9,312 nucleotides of DNA, taken from contig JAJYDH010000245.1 in NCBI GenBank assembly GCA_021777685.1, forward strand, positions 1-9,312. The letters run 5' to 3'. Numbering within the stretch: the first letter of the stretch is position 1; each line of letters starts with the position of its first letter. Position numbers and translations under genes: made by a program. This document shows positions 1 through 5,653 of this stretch, piece after piece. The stretch comes from Planctomycetota bacterium (GTDB taxonomy: Bacteria; Planctomycetota; Planctomycetia; Isosphaerales; Isosphaeraceae). Below the pieces are notes generated by a model. That model made no database searches. It worked only from the letters and a program-made list of their open reading frames with translations, and was not told the DNA's origin.

Positions 1-146
1 GAAGCCAGCGCGGCGACCTTCGCGCCGTTCGCGTCCGACCGGCTGAACGCGGCCACCAGCCGAGCGTCGGGGATCTCGGCGATCGCCCGTGCATGGTATT
101 CGGCGATCATCCCGCAGCCCACGATCCCGAAGCCGTGCGAGGCCAT
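1..146 (-). CDS. Gfo/Idh/MocA-type oxidoreductase, N-terminal fragment
   Basis: Partial gene, cut by the left window edge; 48 residues are visible, starting MASHGFGIVGCGMIAEYHAR. The GxxGCGxIAxxHxxA pattern near the N-terminus is the dinucleotide-binding turn of the Rossmann fold of Gfo/Idh/MocA sugar and cyclitol dehydrogenases. It is followed by the expected second strand (ARLVAAFSR) and a helix that begins NGAKVAALA. In this family the Rossmann domain binds NAD(P) and a C-terminal alpha/beta domain, outside the window here, binds the substrate, so the substrate cannot be predicted. The ATG at 146 is preceded on the minus strand by a GGAAGGG Shine-Dalgarno-like sequence (plus-strand 153-159) at suitable spacing, which supports the start. 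It runs in the same direction as tyrS but is separated from it by about 155 bp containing a large hairpin repeat, so co-transcription is doubtful. The family call is fairly sure; the exact enzyme is not. Confidence 0.85.
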   Translation of the reverse strand, partial: MASHGFGIVGCGMIAEYHARAIAEIPDARLVAAFSRSDANGAKVAALA

Positions 147-191
147 GACGATCCCTTCCAGAACGATGATGGAGGCCGGTGCTGGTGTATC

Positions 192-263
192 TCAAGTAGG
201 GGACGCTCCGCGTCCCCCGACACTTGATGCCGCCGGTCGAAAGACGGGACACGGAGCGTCCCC
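192..263. repeat. Nested inverted repeat, possible terminator or REP-like element
   Basis: Two 18-nt arms, GGGGACGCTCCGCGTCCC at 199-216 and GGGACACGGAGCGTCCCC at 246-263, are reverse complements with one mismatch. Each arm is also partly self-complementary. The left arm forms a perfect 8-bp stem (199-206 with 210-217) around the 3-nt loop TCC, and is flanked by a further inverted pair, TCAAGT (192-197) and ACTTGA (222-227). The right arm can pair GGGAC (246-250) with GTCCC (258-262). The element lies just past the 3' end of tyrS and before the oxidoreductase, so it could end tyrS transcription. It lacks a clear T-run on either strand, which makes a dispersed REP-like repeat equally likely. 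This stretch otherwise holds no gene. Confidence 0.6.
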
Positions 264-301
264 AACGAAATCTGATTGGGTAGGGCGTAATCACCACCAG
301 G

Positions 302-1621
302 CTAGGCCGTTTGAGGTTCATCTTGAACCACATATTTCACGCGGACGATCTGTCGCTTCCCGTACCAAATCAAGAAGTCATCGACCTCGAAGTCACTCTC
401 TTCGAAATGAATGATCTTTCCATCGTTCCTGATGGTGAACGTCTCTTTTGGGTTCTTGATGGGGATTTTGTTAATTCCAATTTTGACACCGCCTCCCTCG
501 ATCATCCTCCTAACATCAGAGTTAAAATTGACGCCATCGAATTGACATCGCATAAGAAGGGTTTGAAAAGTATAACCCCACCCTGGACCGGTTTCGCTGG
601 ATGAAACGACGAATTCTTTCTCCGGGATGATACCTGGTGCGATACCTTTGGCTCGCAATCGGAAAGTTTCTGCAGCCTCTCGCGCGGCCTCCAACCCGTA
701 ATATTGAGCAACAATCAAGCTTCCGAGCAAATCCTTGGCATCACGGGGATTTTTCTCGGCGCTCAACCAATGGTCGATCTCCGGCAAGGTCAGGTTTGTA
801 AGAAGCGTGAAGTATTGCCTCATGGGTTCATCAGGCAAGCTCATGATCTTGCCAAATTGCTCGTCTGGAGATTGTGACACTCCGATGTAGTTGTTCAGGC
901 TTTTGCCCATCTTTCGATGGCCGTCGGTGCCGACCAGGATCGGCATCGTCATGGCCACCTGCCCCGGCTGCCCCTGCGACTGTTGGAGGTCCCGGGCGAC
1001 CAGGAGGCTGAAAAGCTGCTCGGTCCCGCCCAGCTCGACGTCGGATTTGATCTCGACCGAGTCCCACCCCTGCATCAGCGGGTAGAGGCATTCGTGGAGA
1101 TAGACCGGCTTCGCGGCGGCGATCCGCTTCGAAAAGTCGTCGCGGGCCGAGATCTGGCCGAGGGTCATCCGCCGGGTCAGGTTCAGGACGTCGAGGAACG
1201 ACCACTTCGAGAACCAGTCGCCGTTGTGGTGGACCTCGGCACGCTCCAGGTCGATGATCTTGCCGACCTGCGTCAGGTAGTCGCGGGCGTTGGCCTCGAC
1301 CTGCTCCTCGGTCAGGGCCTTGCGGGCCTCGTCCCGCCCGGAGGGGTCGCCGACGAGCGCCGTGTAGTTGCCGATGATGACGACCGCCGTGTGGCCCAAA
1401 TCCTGGAACTGGCGGAGCTTGCGGAGCGGGACGGTGTGCCCCAGGTGGACGTCGATCCCGGTCGGGTCGATCCCGTACTTGACCCGGAGCGGCGTCCCGG
1501 TCGCGACCGACCGTTGCAGTTTCCCGGCGAAATCGGCCTCGGGCGTGATCGAGTCGACCCCCCTCCGGAGGAGTTCGAGCTGTTCGGCTGCGCTGACGGG
1601 CACCGAGGGCCTCCCTGGCAT
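302..1621 (-). CDS. tyrS: Tyrosyl-tRNA synthetase
   Basis: Class I aminoacyl-tRNA synthetase that activates tyrosine with ATP and charges tRNA-Tyr in the cytosol; essential for translation. At 439 residues it is close to the usual bacterial length. Visible landmarks are the HIGH-type signature HLGH (59-62) in DPTGIDVHLGHTVPLRKLRQ, the GGTEQ loop (198-202), and the KMSKS-type signature as KMGKS (237-241). The anticodon-binding helical region follows, then an S4-like RNA-binding segment near 368-400 (SDVRRMIEGGGVKIGINKIP). The KMGKS form with a long HLGH segment resembles the TyrZ-like branch rather than the E. coli TyrS branch. The ATG at 1621 is the only sensible start, though no strong Shine-Dalgarno is visible. 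Base composition changes sharply within the gene: codons up to about residue 241 are GC-rich like the neighbours, while the remainder (302-900) is about 48% GC, suggesting replacement of the C-terminal half by recombination. The frame is intact and the motifs are complete, so it should be functional. Confidence 0.96.
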   Translation of the reverse strand: MPGRPSVPVSAAEQLELLRRGVDSITPEADFAGKLQRSVATGTPLRVKYGIDPTGIDVHLGHTVPLRKLRQFQDLGHTAVVIIGNYTALVGDPSGRDEARKALTEEQVEANARDYLTQVGKIIDLERAEVHHNGDWFSKWSFLDVLNLTRRMTLGQISARDDFSKRIAAAKPVYLHECLYPLMQGWDSVEIKSDVELGGTEQLFSLLVARDLQQSQGQPGQVAMTMPILVGTDGHRKMGKSLNNYIGVSQSPDEQFGKIMSLPDEPMRQYFTLLTNLTLPEIDHWLSAEKNPRDAKDLLGSLIVAQYYGLEAAREAAETFRLRAKGIAPGIIPEKEFVVSSSETGPGWGYTFQTLLMRCQFDGVNFNSDVRRMIEGGGVKIGINKIPIKNPKETFTIRNDGKIIHFEESDFEVDDFLIWYGKRQIVRVKYVVQDEPQTA

Positions 1622-1651
1622 CGTCGCGGACGGTCTTCGGGTAAGGGTCCG

Positions 1652-1681
1652 ATTCTAAGGCAGAGTCCGAGGCCCCGGCAA
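1652..1681 (-). promoter_or_regulatory. Candidate sigma70-type promoter of tyrS
   Basis: On the minus strand TTGCCG (plus 1676-1681) is followed after 18 nt by TAGAAT (plus 1652-1657), matching the -35 consensus at 4 of 6 and the -10 consensus at 5 of 6. Transcription would begin near 1645 and give a leader of about 24 nt before the tyrS start at 1621. Spacing and position are right, but short motifs like these also arise by chance. Confidence 0.45.
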
Positions 1682-1778
1682 GGTGGCCGCGACGTCGCCC
1701 GGCGCGTTAAGATTGGGATGACCACGAAGCCGCCGATGAGCGTCCGCCCGATCATCTTGCCCCCGGGATCGACCCGTC

Positions 1779-2933
1779 ATGCCCGCGAACATGCCCGCGC
1801 TTAGCCCGGCCACCGCCTTCGTCGTGGGCTGCATCTTCCTCCTGATCATCGCCTCGATCGTCTCATCCTGGATCTGGGTCATCCTCAAGATCGCGTTCCG
1901 GGAACCGGTCCTCCCGCCCAGCACCCCGAGGGTTGTCCCCTGGGGGGCGGGTTCCGTCCTGGCGGCGATCGTGGCCTATTTCGCGGTGATGATCCTGGTG
2001 ATCGACGCTTACGTCCTCGCGATCCGGCCCGGGCCGCCGGCCGGGGCGGGCAAGTCGCCCGATTTCACCCCGTTCGAGATGATGGGCCTCTCGGCGGCCT
2101 ACAACCTGGGGACGCTGATCGTCGTGCCCCTGACGCTCGCGCTTACGGCCCGGGCCAGGCCCCGCGACTTCGGACTTGCAACCGACGCCCCGGGCCGGCA
2201 ATTCACCCTGGGGATGATGGCCTATCCGCTCCTCGCGCCGCTGATCTTCGGGATGATGATCGTTTCGTCGCTGATCTGGAAGCCGGACACTCACCCTCTC
2301 GCCAAGGCCATGATGGACCAGTTGACGCCCTCGATGGGCGTCATACTGGCAGTCGCCGGGGCCGTGCTCGCGCCGATGGCCGAGGAGCTGATGTTCCGAG
2401 GGGTCCTGCTCGGGTGGCTGACCCGGATCGCCCTGGGACGCAAGCCCTCGATGGATCGGGAGCTCCTCGACGTCGAGCCGCCACCGCCCCTCGTCGAACT
2501 CGAATCCCGGACGGAACTTGTCGGCGAGCCGATGGCCTTCGAACCGGGAGAGGGCCCCTATAACCTGTATTCGGCACCGCTCGCCTCGATCACCACATCC
2601 ATCCCGTTCGCCGATCATGGCGTTGAGGCCTTCGAAAACCTCCGACGGAGCCGGGCCCTCCTGGCGGCGAACGTGGCCGTCTCGCTCGTCTTCGCCGGGA
2701 TGCATTACAAAGTCTGGCCGACCCCGATCCCGATCTTCTTCCTCTCCCTGGGCCTGGGTTTCCTCTACCAGAGGACCGGCGGCCTGATCGCCCCGGTCGC
2801 GCTGCACATGACCTTCAACGGGATCAGCACCCTGCTGATGTTCGTCTCGCTCGGCGCGGCGCCAAAAGCCCCCAACCCGATCCCCCCGCCGGCGGCTCGC
2901 GCGATCATCCTGGCCCCGGAAATGACCCGTTGA
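1779..2933 (+). CDS. CPBP-family intramembrane glutamic protease (Abi/CAAX-like)
   Basis: Polytopic membrane protein of 384 residues from the CPBP family, whose members include the Rce1 CAAX protease and bacterial Abi proteins; substrates of most bacterial members are unknown. The three catalytic motifs are present: EExxxR as AEELMFRG (E202, E203, R207), FxxxH as FAGMH (F305-H309), and HxxxN as HMTFN (H343-N347). Hydrophobic helices lie near 12-38, 55-82, 101-123, 143-167, 185-200, 297-308, 315-330 and 335-358. About 80 hydrophilic residues (219-295), including a PPPP stretch, separate motif 1 from motif 2. This is longer than the usual link and probably forms a cytosolic or external loop. 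A Pro/Ala-rich tail closes the protein. ATG 1779 is used as the start, with ATG 1791 a possible alternative; neither has a strong ribosome site. It is divergent from tyrS. Its stop codon lies inside a promoter-like sequence for the next region. Confidence 0.9.
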   Translation: MPANMPALSPATAFVVGCIFLLIIASIVSSWIWVILKIAFREPVLPPSTPRVVPWGAGSVLAAIVAYFAVMILVIDAYVLAIRPGPPAGAGKSPDFTPFEMMGLSAAYNLGTLIVVPLTLALTARARPRDFGLATDAPGRQFTLGMMAYPLLAPLIFGMMIVSSLIWKPDTHPLAKAMMDQLTPSMGVILAVAGAVLAPMAEELMFRGVLLGWLTRIALGRKPSMDRELLDVEPPPPLVELESRTELVGEPMAFEPGEGPYNLYSAPLASITTSIPFADHGVEAFENLRRSRALLAANVAVSLVFAGMHYKVWPTPIPIFFLSLGLGFLYQRTGGLIAPVALHMTFNGISTLLMFVSLGAAPKAPNPIPPPAARAIILAPEMTR

Positions 2934-2958
2934 CGCCCCGTCCAAGGTTTGTTACACT
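2930..2958 (+). promoter_or_regulatory. Strong sigma70-type promoter with extended -10
   Basis: TTGACG (2930-2935) is separated by exactly 17 nt from TACACT (2953-2958). The -10 is preceded by TG at 2950-2951, giving an extended -10 of the form TGnTACACT. The -35 overlaps the stop codon of the protease gene. Initiation would fall near 2965. It is the best promoter match found in the window, yet no recognisable protein gene starts within 700 bp downstream. It may drive an RNA, the 10-codon ORF at 2982, or a long leader ahead of holA. Confidence 0.6.
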
Positions 2959-2981
2959 TTTCAATCCTCCAGGAGCTAAGG

Positions 2982-3014
2982 ATGACGAGAATTTCTCGTC
3001 CGTCATGGCCCTGA
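2982..3014 (+). CDS. Possible 10-codon leader ORF
   Basis: AGGAG at 2971-2975 lies 6 nt upstream of an ATG that opens a very short frame, MTRISRPSWP, ending in TGA at 3012-3014. It begins about 17 nt after the predicted start of transcription from the 2930-2958 promoter, so a ribosome would plausibly initiate here. The frame overlaps a 17-bp palindrome (2984-3000). A second ATG at 3005, in another frame, opens 27 codons (MALRPDLGIISG...) and overlaps the first stop. Neither resembles a known protein. A leader peptide is one reading; a chance Shine-Dalgarno plus ATG is another. Confidence 0.25.
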   Translation: MTRISRPSWP

Positions 3015-3064
3015 GACCCGATCTCGGGATCATCTCCGGGCTCGCCGTTCGAGAAATCTCTCGA
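2984..3064. promoter_or_regulatory. Pair of related palindromes, candidate operator sites
   Basis: Site 1 is GACGAGAATTTCTCGTC (2984-3000), a perfect 8-bp inverted repeat around one central base. Site 2 is TCGAGAAATCTCTCGA (3049-3064), a 6-bp inverted repeat around 4 nt. Both contain the half-site CGAGAA, and their centres are about 64 bp apart, close to six helical turns. Between them lies CCCGATCTCGGG (3017-3028), another short palindrome. The position just downstream of the predicted start site suits repressor binding, but RNA hairpins would leave the same signature. No regulator gene is visible nearby. Confidence 0.35.
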
Positions 3065-3685
3065 CTGGCAATGTCGATCATCCGATAAGCCTTGGACTGA
3101 TGTTTCCGCGATTCGTGCATCTCCGAGCAACATCTGGGTTTGATTTCGATCCTCGATCATCCTCGGGCCGTATGCCCGGGGATCGTCGCGATACCGGCGT
3201 CAGGATGATGCCTGGGGGCTGGGGAGACGCGGGTCTCGCCCGGCACCTATGGATTGAGGTGGGTCGGCCCCCTTTTCGGGCCGCCCGCGATCCTTTCGGG
3301 AGTCTCCGTTCGATGAGCGCGTCGAATCCCAAGAAGACGGCACCGTTGCATTCTGGCTTCGAGTGGGCGGGCACCGTGGCCCGCATCCGTCGTGGTGGGA
3401 AGTCGTCTCGGGCCGGTCGGCGTTCGGCCCTGCTCGGCGTGTTGACCTCGGTCTATGCGAACTCCACCCGGGGAGGTCGCGCCGGCGAGCCCCGGAACGG
3501 CACCGACCGCGCCTGAGCCTCCGCCCCGCCATCGTTCGCCAGGCGAACTCCATGCCGCCGACCCGACGCTCGCGAGCGGAGGGCCGGCGGTCTCGGTTTC
3601 GAACGGGATGGGGCCCGGCGTCCGGTGATGTGGTAGATTGGTCGGGTCAGATCGATTCGACCGACCGTCCGAGCCGGGGCCGCCC
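3065..3685 (+). other. Long non-coding stretch with hairpins
   Basis: No convincing protein gene is seen here on either strand; the open frames are Arg/Pro/Gly-rich translations typical of GC-rich non-coding DNA. Several inverted repeats occur: a 10-bp stem with one wobble pair and a 5-nt loop (3159-3168 with 3174-3183); GAGAC/GTCTC (3224-3228 with 3233-3237); CGGCCC/GGGCCG around a T-rich loop (3265-3270 with 3278-3283); the palindrome GTTCGCCAGGCGAAC (3534-3548); and CGCTCGCGAGCG (3567-3578). Just before holA, GGTCGG (3640-3645) pairs with CCGACC (3661-3666). None matches the conserved cores of tmRNA, RNase P RNA, SRP RNA or a tRNA that I could recognise. It may be a structured leader, an unknown RNA, or decayed sequence. 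Confidence 0.5.
3631..3639 (+). promoter_or_regulatory. Weak candidate extended -10 upstream of holA
   Basis: TGGTAGATT fits an extended -10 (TGnTAGATT, 4 of 6 to TATAAT) without a recognisable -35. Initiation near 3646 would leave a leader of about 40 nt containing the imperfect stem GGTCGG/CCGACC. It is listed because holA otherwise has no near promoter. Confidence 0.25.
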
Positions 3686-4693
3686 ATGCACGCCTTCGAC
3701 TTCATCCGATCGCCGGGCAAGGCCGGGGTCCGGCCGATCTACGCGGTCTCCGGCGACGACTCGTATCTCCGCGACGAGACGATCGGGGCCATTGTCCGGC
3801 TCGCGCTGGGAGGACAGGCCGACGACCTGGCCGTCACCCGGTTCCCGGGAGACCAGGCGAGCCTGGCCGACGTGCTCGACGAGGTCCGGACCCTCCCCTT
3901 TCTGGTCAAGCGGCGGATCGTGATCGTAGACGCCGCCGACCCGTTCGTCACCGCGCACCGGAAGGAGCTGGAAGCTTACGCCGAGAAGCCCTCGACGGTG
4001 GGGCTCCTTGTGCTCTCGGTGAAGTCCTGGCCGGGCAACACCAGGCTGGCCAAGCTGGTCGAGAAGGTCGGGCAGGCGGTCGACTGCAAGACCCCCGACG
4101 AGCGCGAGCTTCCCCCCTGGCTGATCGCCCTGGCGAAGAAGGACTCCGACGCCAAGCTCGAAGACGACGCGGCGAGGCTCCTCGTCGAGCTGGTTGGGCC
4201 CGAAGTCGGCCTGCTGGTCTCGGAGGTCGAGAAGCTGGCCGTCTACGTCGGCGAGCGGAAGGTCATCCGCCGCGAGGACGTCGCCCGGATGGTCGGCGCG
4301 GGGCGAGTCGAGACGATCTGGCGGACCATCGAGGCCGCGACCACCGGCCAGGCCGGCGAGGCCCTGGTCGACCTCGACCGGCTGCTCGGCTCGGGCGAAC
4401 CCCCGGTCAAGCTGCTCGCCGGCCTGACGTATTCGCTCCAGAAGCTCCACCACGCCGGCCAGCTCCGCCGGGCCCGCGTCGACCTCAAGGACGCCTGCCA
4501 GAGGGCCGGGATCTTCCCTCGCGACGTCGAGAAGACGGCCCGCCAGCATGCCCACCTCGGCCCGAGCCGCGTCGACCAGCTCCCGGGGCTCCTCCTCCAG
4601 GCCGACCTCGACCTCAAGGGCGACTCTCCCTTGCCGCCCCGGATCATCCTCGAACGTCTCCTCGTCCGGCTCGCCCGGGAGCGGCGAGATTGA
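3686..4693 (+). CDS. holA: DNA polymerase III delta subunit (clamp loader)
   Basis: Delta subunit of the clamp-loader complex; it contacts the beta sliding clamp, opens it, and helps load it onto primed DNA during replication. The 335-residue length is normal for HolA. The N-terminal domain shows the family opening PIYAVSGDDSYLRDE (about 17-31), then LPFLVKRRIVIVDAAD (70-85), the conserved strand that follows the clamp-contacting region, and LLVLSVKSWPGNTRLAKLV (107-125). The middle part carries LLVSEVEKLAVYVG (about 176-189) and the segment IRREDVARMVGAGRVETIWRTI (194-215). The C-terminal helical collar includes LLAGLTYSLQKL and ends with the typical DLDLKGDSPLPPRIILERLL. The frame is open from an ATG at 3638, but ATG 3686 was chosen because the extra 16 residues are low-complexity and it places the PIY strand at a normal distance. 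The stop is 45 bp before the next small gene. Confidence 0.93.
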   Translation: MHAFDFIRSPGKAGVRPIYAVSGDDSYLRDETIGAIVRLALGGQADDLAVTRFPGDQASLADVLDEVRTLPFLVKRRIVIVDAADPFVTAHRKELEAYAEKPSTVGLLVLSVKSWPGNTRLAKLVEKVGQAVDCKTPDERELPPWLIALAKKDSDAKLEDDAARLLVELVGPEVGLLVSEVEKLAVYVGERKVIRREDVARMVGAGRVETIWRTIEAATTGQAGEALVDLDRLLGSGEPPVKLLAGLTYSLQKLHHAGQLRRARVDLKDACQRAGIFPRDVEKTARQHAHLGPSRVDQLPGLLLQADLDLKGDSPLPPRIILERLLVRLARERRD

Positions 4694-4738
4694 GGACTTC
4701 ACCCGACCCCGGTCCCGCCGGCCAATGCTCGCCAACCC

Positions 4739-5005
4739 ATGAATCATTGTGTCGAGAAGATCTGCGAGATCGTTGCCCAGGGACGCGACGATCGACGCTC
4801 AATCCTTCAGCTTGGTTACAACCTGGGCCGGCTCAGCGAGCTGACCGGCCTGGGCCGCGAATCCTTCTGGGATCGCTGGAAAGATGCCATCGCTGCGTGG
4901 GATCTCCCCCAAATTCGCGCCTTGGCCCAGGACTTGCGGAATTTATCCAGTCCCCCCACCACGCCACCGGGAAGCCCAGGCCCGGTCGAAAGCGAGCTCG
5001 CATGA
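4739..5005 (+). CDS. Small helical protein of unknown function
   Basis: An 88-residue frame beginning 45 bp after holA, with no terminator between them, so it could be co-transcribed with holA. I do not recognise the family. Residues 1-70 look like a compact helical bundle with few glycines and several tryptophans (ESFWDRWKDAIAAWDL near 41-56). Residues 71-83 are rich in proline, serine and threonine, and the protein ends in ESELA. There is no signal peptide, membrane segment or metal-binding motif. No Shine-Dalgarno is evident before the ATG. A hairpin begins 22 bp after the stop, as expected at a gene end. Third positions are less GC-biased than in holA. A real gene is more likely than not, judging by the balanced amino-acid composition, but this is not certain. 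Confidence 0.6.
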   Translation: MNHCVEKICEIVAQGRDDRRSILQLGYNLGRLSELTGLGRESFWDRWKDAIAAWDLPQIRALAQDLRNLSSPPTTPPGSPGPVESELA

Positions 5006-5027
5006 GACATCTCCGGCGATCGGCCTT

Positions 5028-5053
5028 CGTCCGTCTGATTTTCAAGACGGACG
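5028..5053 (+). terminator. Hairpin after the small ORF, possible terminator
   Basis: A perfect 9-bp stem, CGTCCGTCT (5028-5036) with AGACGGACG (5045-5053), encloses the 8-nt loop GATTTTCA. It begins 22 bp after the small gene at 4739-5005. No T-run follows, so intrinsic termination would be inefficient; it might equally mark an mRNA 3' end or a processing site. Confidence 0.5.
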
Positions 5054-5066
5054 GTAACGATCCTGG

Positions 5067-5092
5067 CTTCCCATCCTAAGCTTGGTGGGAAG
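5067..5092 (+). repeat. Second hairpin in the spacer
   Basis: CTTCCCA (5067-5073) pairs with TGGGAAG (5086-5092). The stem can extend inward by CC/GG, with T5074 bulged, and outward by GG/CC with G5093 bulged. It follows the 5028-5053 hairpin after 13 bp. The rest of the spacer to 5241 shows only a short CCGGA/TCCGG stem and no gene. Confidence 0.4.
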
Positions 5093-5241
5093 GCCCGAAA
5101 AGCATCTGGATTTGTTCTTGCCAAAGGTCCCATCAGGCCGGAAAATGTCCGGACAGTCCCCGTCGAGTGTGGACGGCTCCTGGATCTTTCGCCCGAAGTG
5201 ACTCCCCTGCTCTCCACGATCCCGATCAGGAGTCCGCTCGA

Positions 5242-5457
5242 ATGTCCCCCGAGAATCCTTCGTTGATCCAGCAGATTGAGGCCCGCGTCCGCGAGTCGAC
5301 GCACGGTCGCATCAGGAATCTGACCGTCGAGGAGATCAAGGGACATCTGATCGTCCGGGGCCAGGTCCCCTCGCATCACACCCGGCAGCTCGCCCTGCAC
5401 GGGGCGCTGGAGTTGCTCTCCGGCGACCGCTTCTCGGCCATGATCACGGTCGGCTGA
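5242..5457 (+). CDS. Small single-domain BON-like protein
   Basis: A 71-residue protein resembling one BON domain, a small alpha/beta fold found in periplasmic or membrane-associated proteins such as OsmY and thought to bind lipid or protein surfaces. The pattern is right for residues 8-70: a first helix IQQIEARVREST, a strand RIRNLTVEEIKGHLIVRGQV with the expected hydrophobic-Gly alternation, a helix RQLALHGALELL, and a final strand FSAMITVG. Most BON proteins are secreted or carry several domains, whereas this one has a single domain and no signal peptide, so it may be cytosolic. The frame is open further upstream, but ATG 5242 was chosen because AGGAG (5228-5232) sits 9 nt before it and the upstream residues do not look like protein. 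A terminator follows closely, suggesting a single-gene unit. The family assignment rests on pattern only. Confidence 0.75.
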   Translation: MSPENPSLIQQIEARVRESTHGRIRNLTVEEIKGHLIVRGQVPSHHTRQLALHGALELLSGDRFSAMITVG

Positions 5458-5495
5458 CCGGCCGATCCGCCCCGACCCGGACCATCCTTCCCCTC

Positions 5496-5523
5496 CGGCC
5501 CGCTCTTGAACTTGAGCGGGCCG
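5496..5523 (+). terminator. Rho-independent-type terminator
   Basis: A perfect 10-bp GC-rich stem, CGGCCCGCTC (5496-5505) with GAGCGGGCCG (5514-5523), has an 8-nt loop and is followed by the pyrimidine-rich TCCCTTTCC. It lies 38 bp after the stop of the BON-like gene. The tail is only moderately T-rich, but this is the best terminator in the window. Confidence 0.7.
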
Positions 5524-5540
5524 TCCCTTTCCATCATAGT
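5512..5540 (+). promoter_or_regulatory. Candidate promoter for the transglutaminase gene
   Basis: TTGAGC (5512-5517) and CATAGT (5535-5540) are separated by 17 nt, each matching the sigma70 consensus at 4 of 6. The -35 lies within the loop and right arm of the terminator stem. Initiation near 5547 would give a leader of about 107 nt before the ATG at 5654. This is weak evidence on its own. Confidence 0.3.
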
Positions 5541-5653
5541 AAAGGTGCGATCGACGGGGTCCGCCGTCCGTTCGGGGCGACGGGGCATCGCTCTCGACGT
5601 GCGCACCGGGGATGCCGGGCGCCTCTCCCCCGGCAACCGGAAGGGGTCCACTG

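Noticed and set aside
145..414. An 89-codon plus-strand frame
   Set aside because: It runs through the inverted repeat and into the 3' end of tyrS on the opposite strand, and its translation has no protein-like features.
917..1804. A 295-codon plus-strand frame
   Set aside because: It is antisense to the GC-rich half of tyrS, which has unmistakable synthetase motifs.
3100..3516. A 138-codon plus-strand frame (internal ATG at 3313)
   Set aside because: Its composition is dominated by Arg, Gly, Ser and Pro, with no hydrophobic core pattern and no ribosome site. Overlapping minus-strand frames look equally open, so it is treated as non-coding.
3590..3615. A TTCGAA-containing segment resembling a tRNA T-loop on the minus strand
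   Set aside because: The flanking bases do not form the required 5-bp T-stem, and no acceptor or anticodon stem could be placed.
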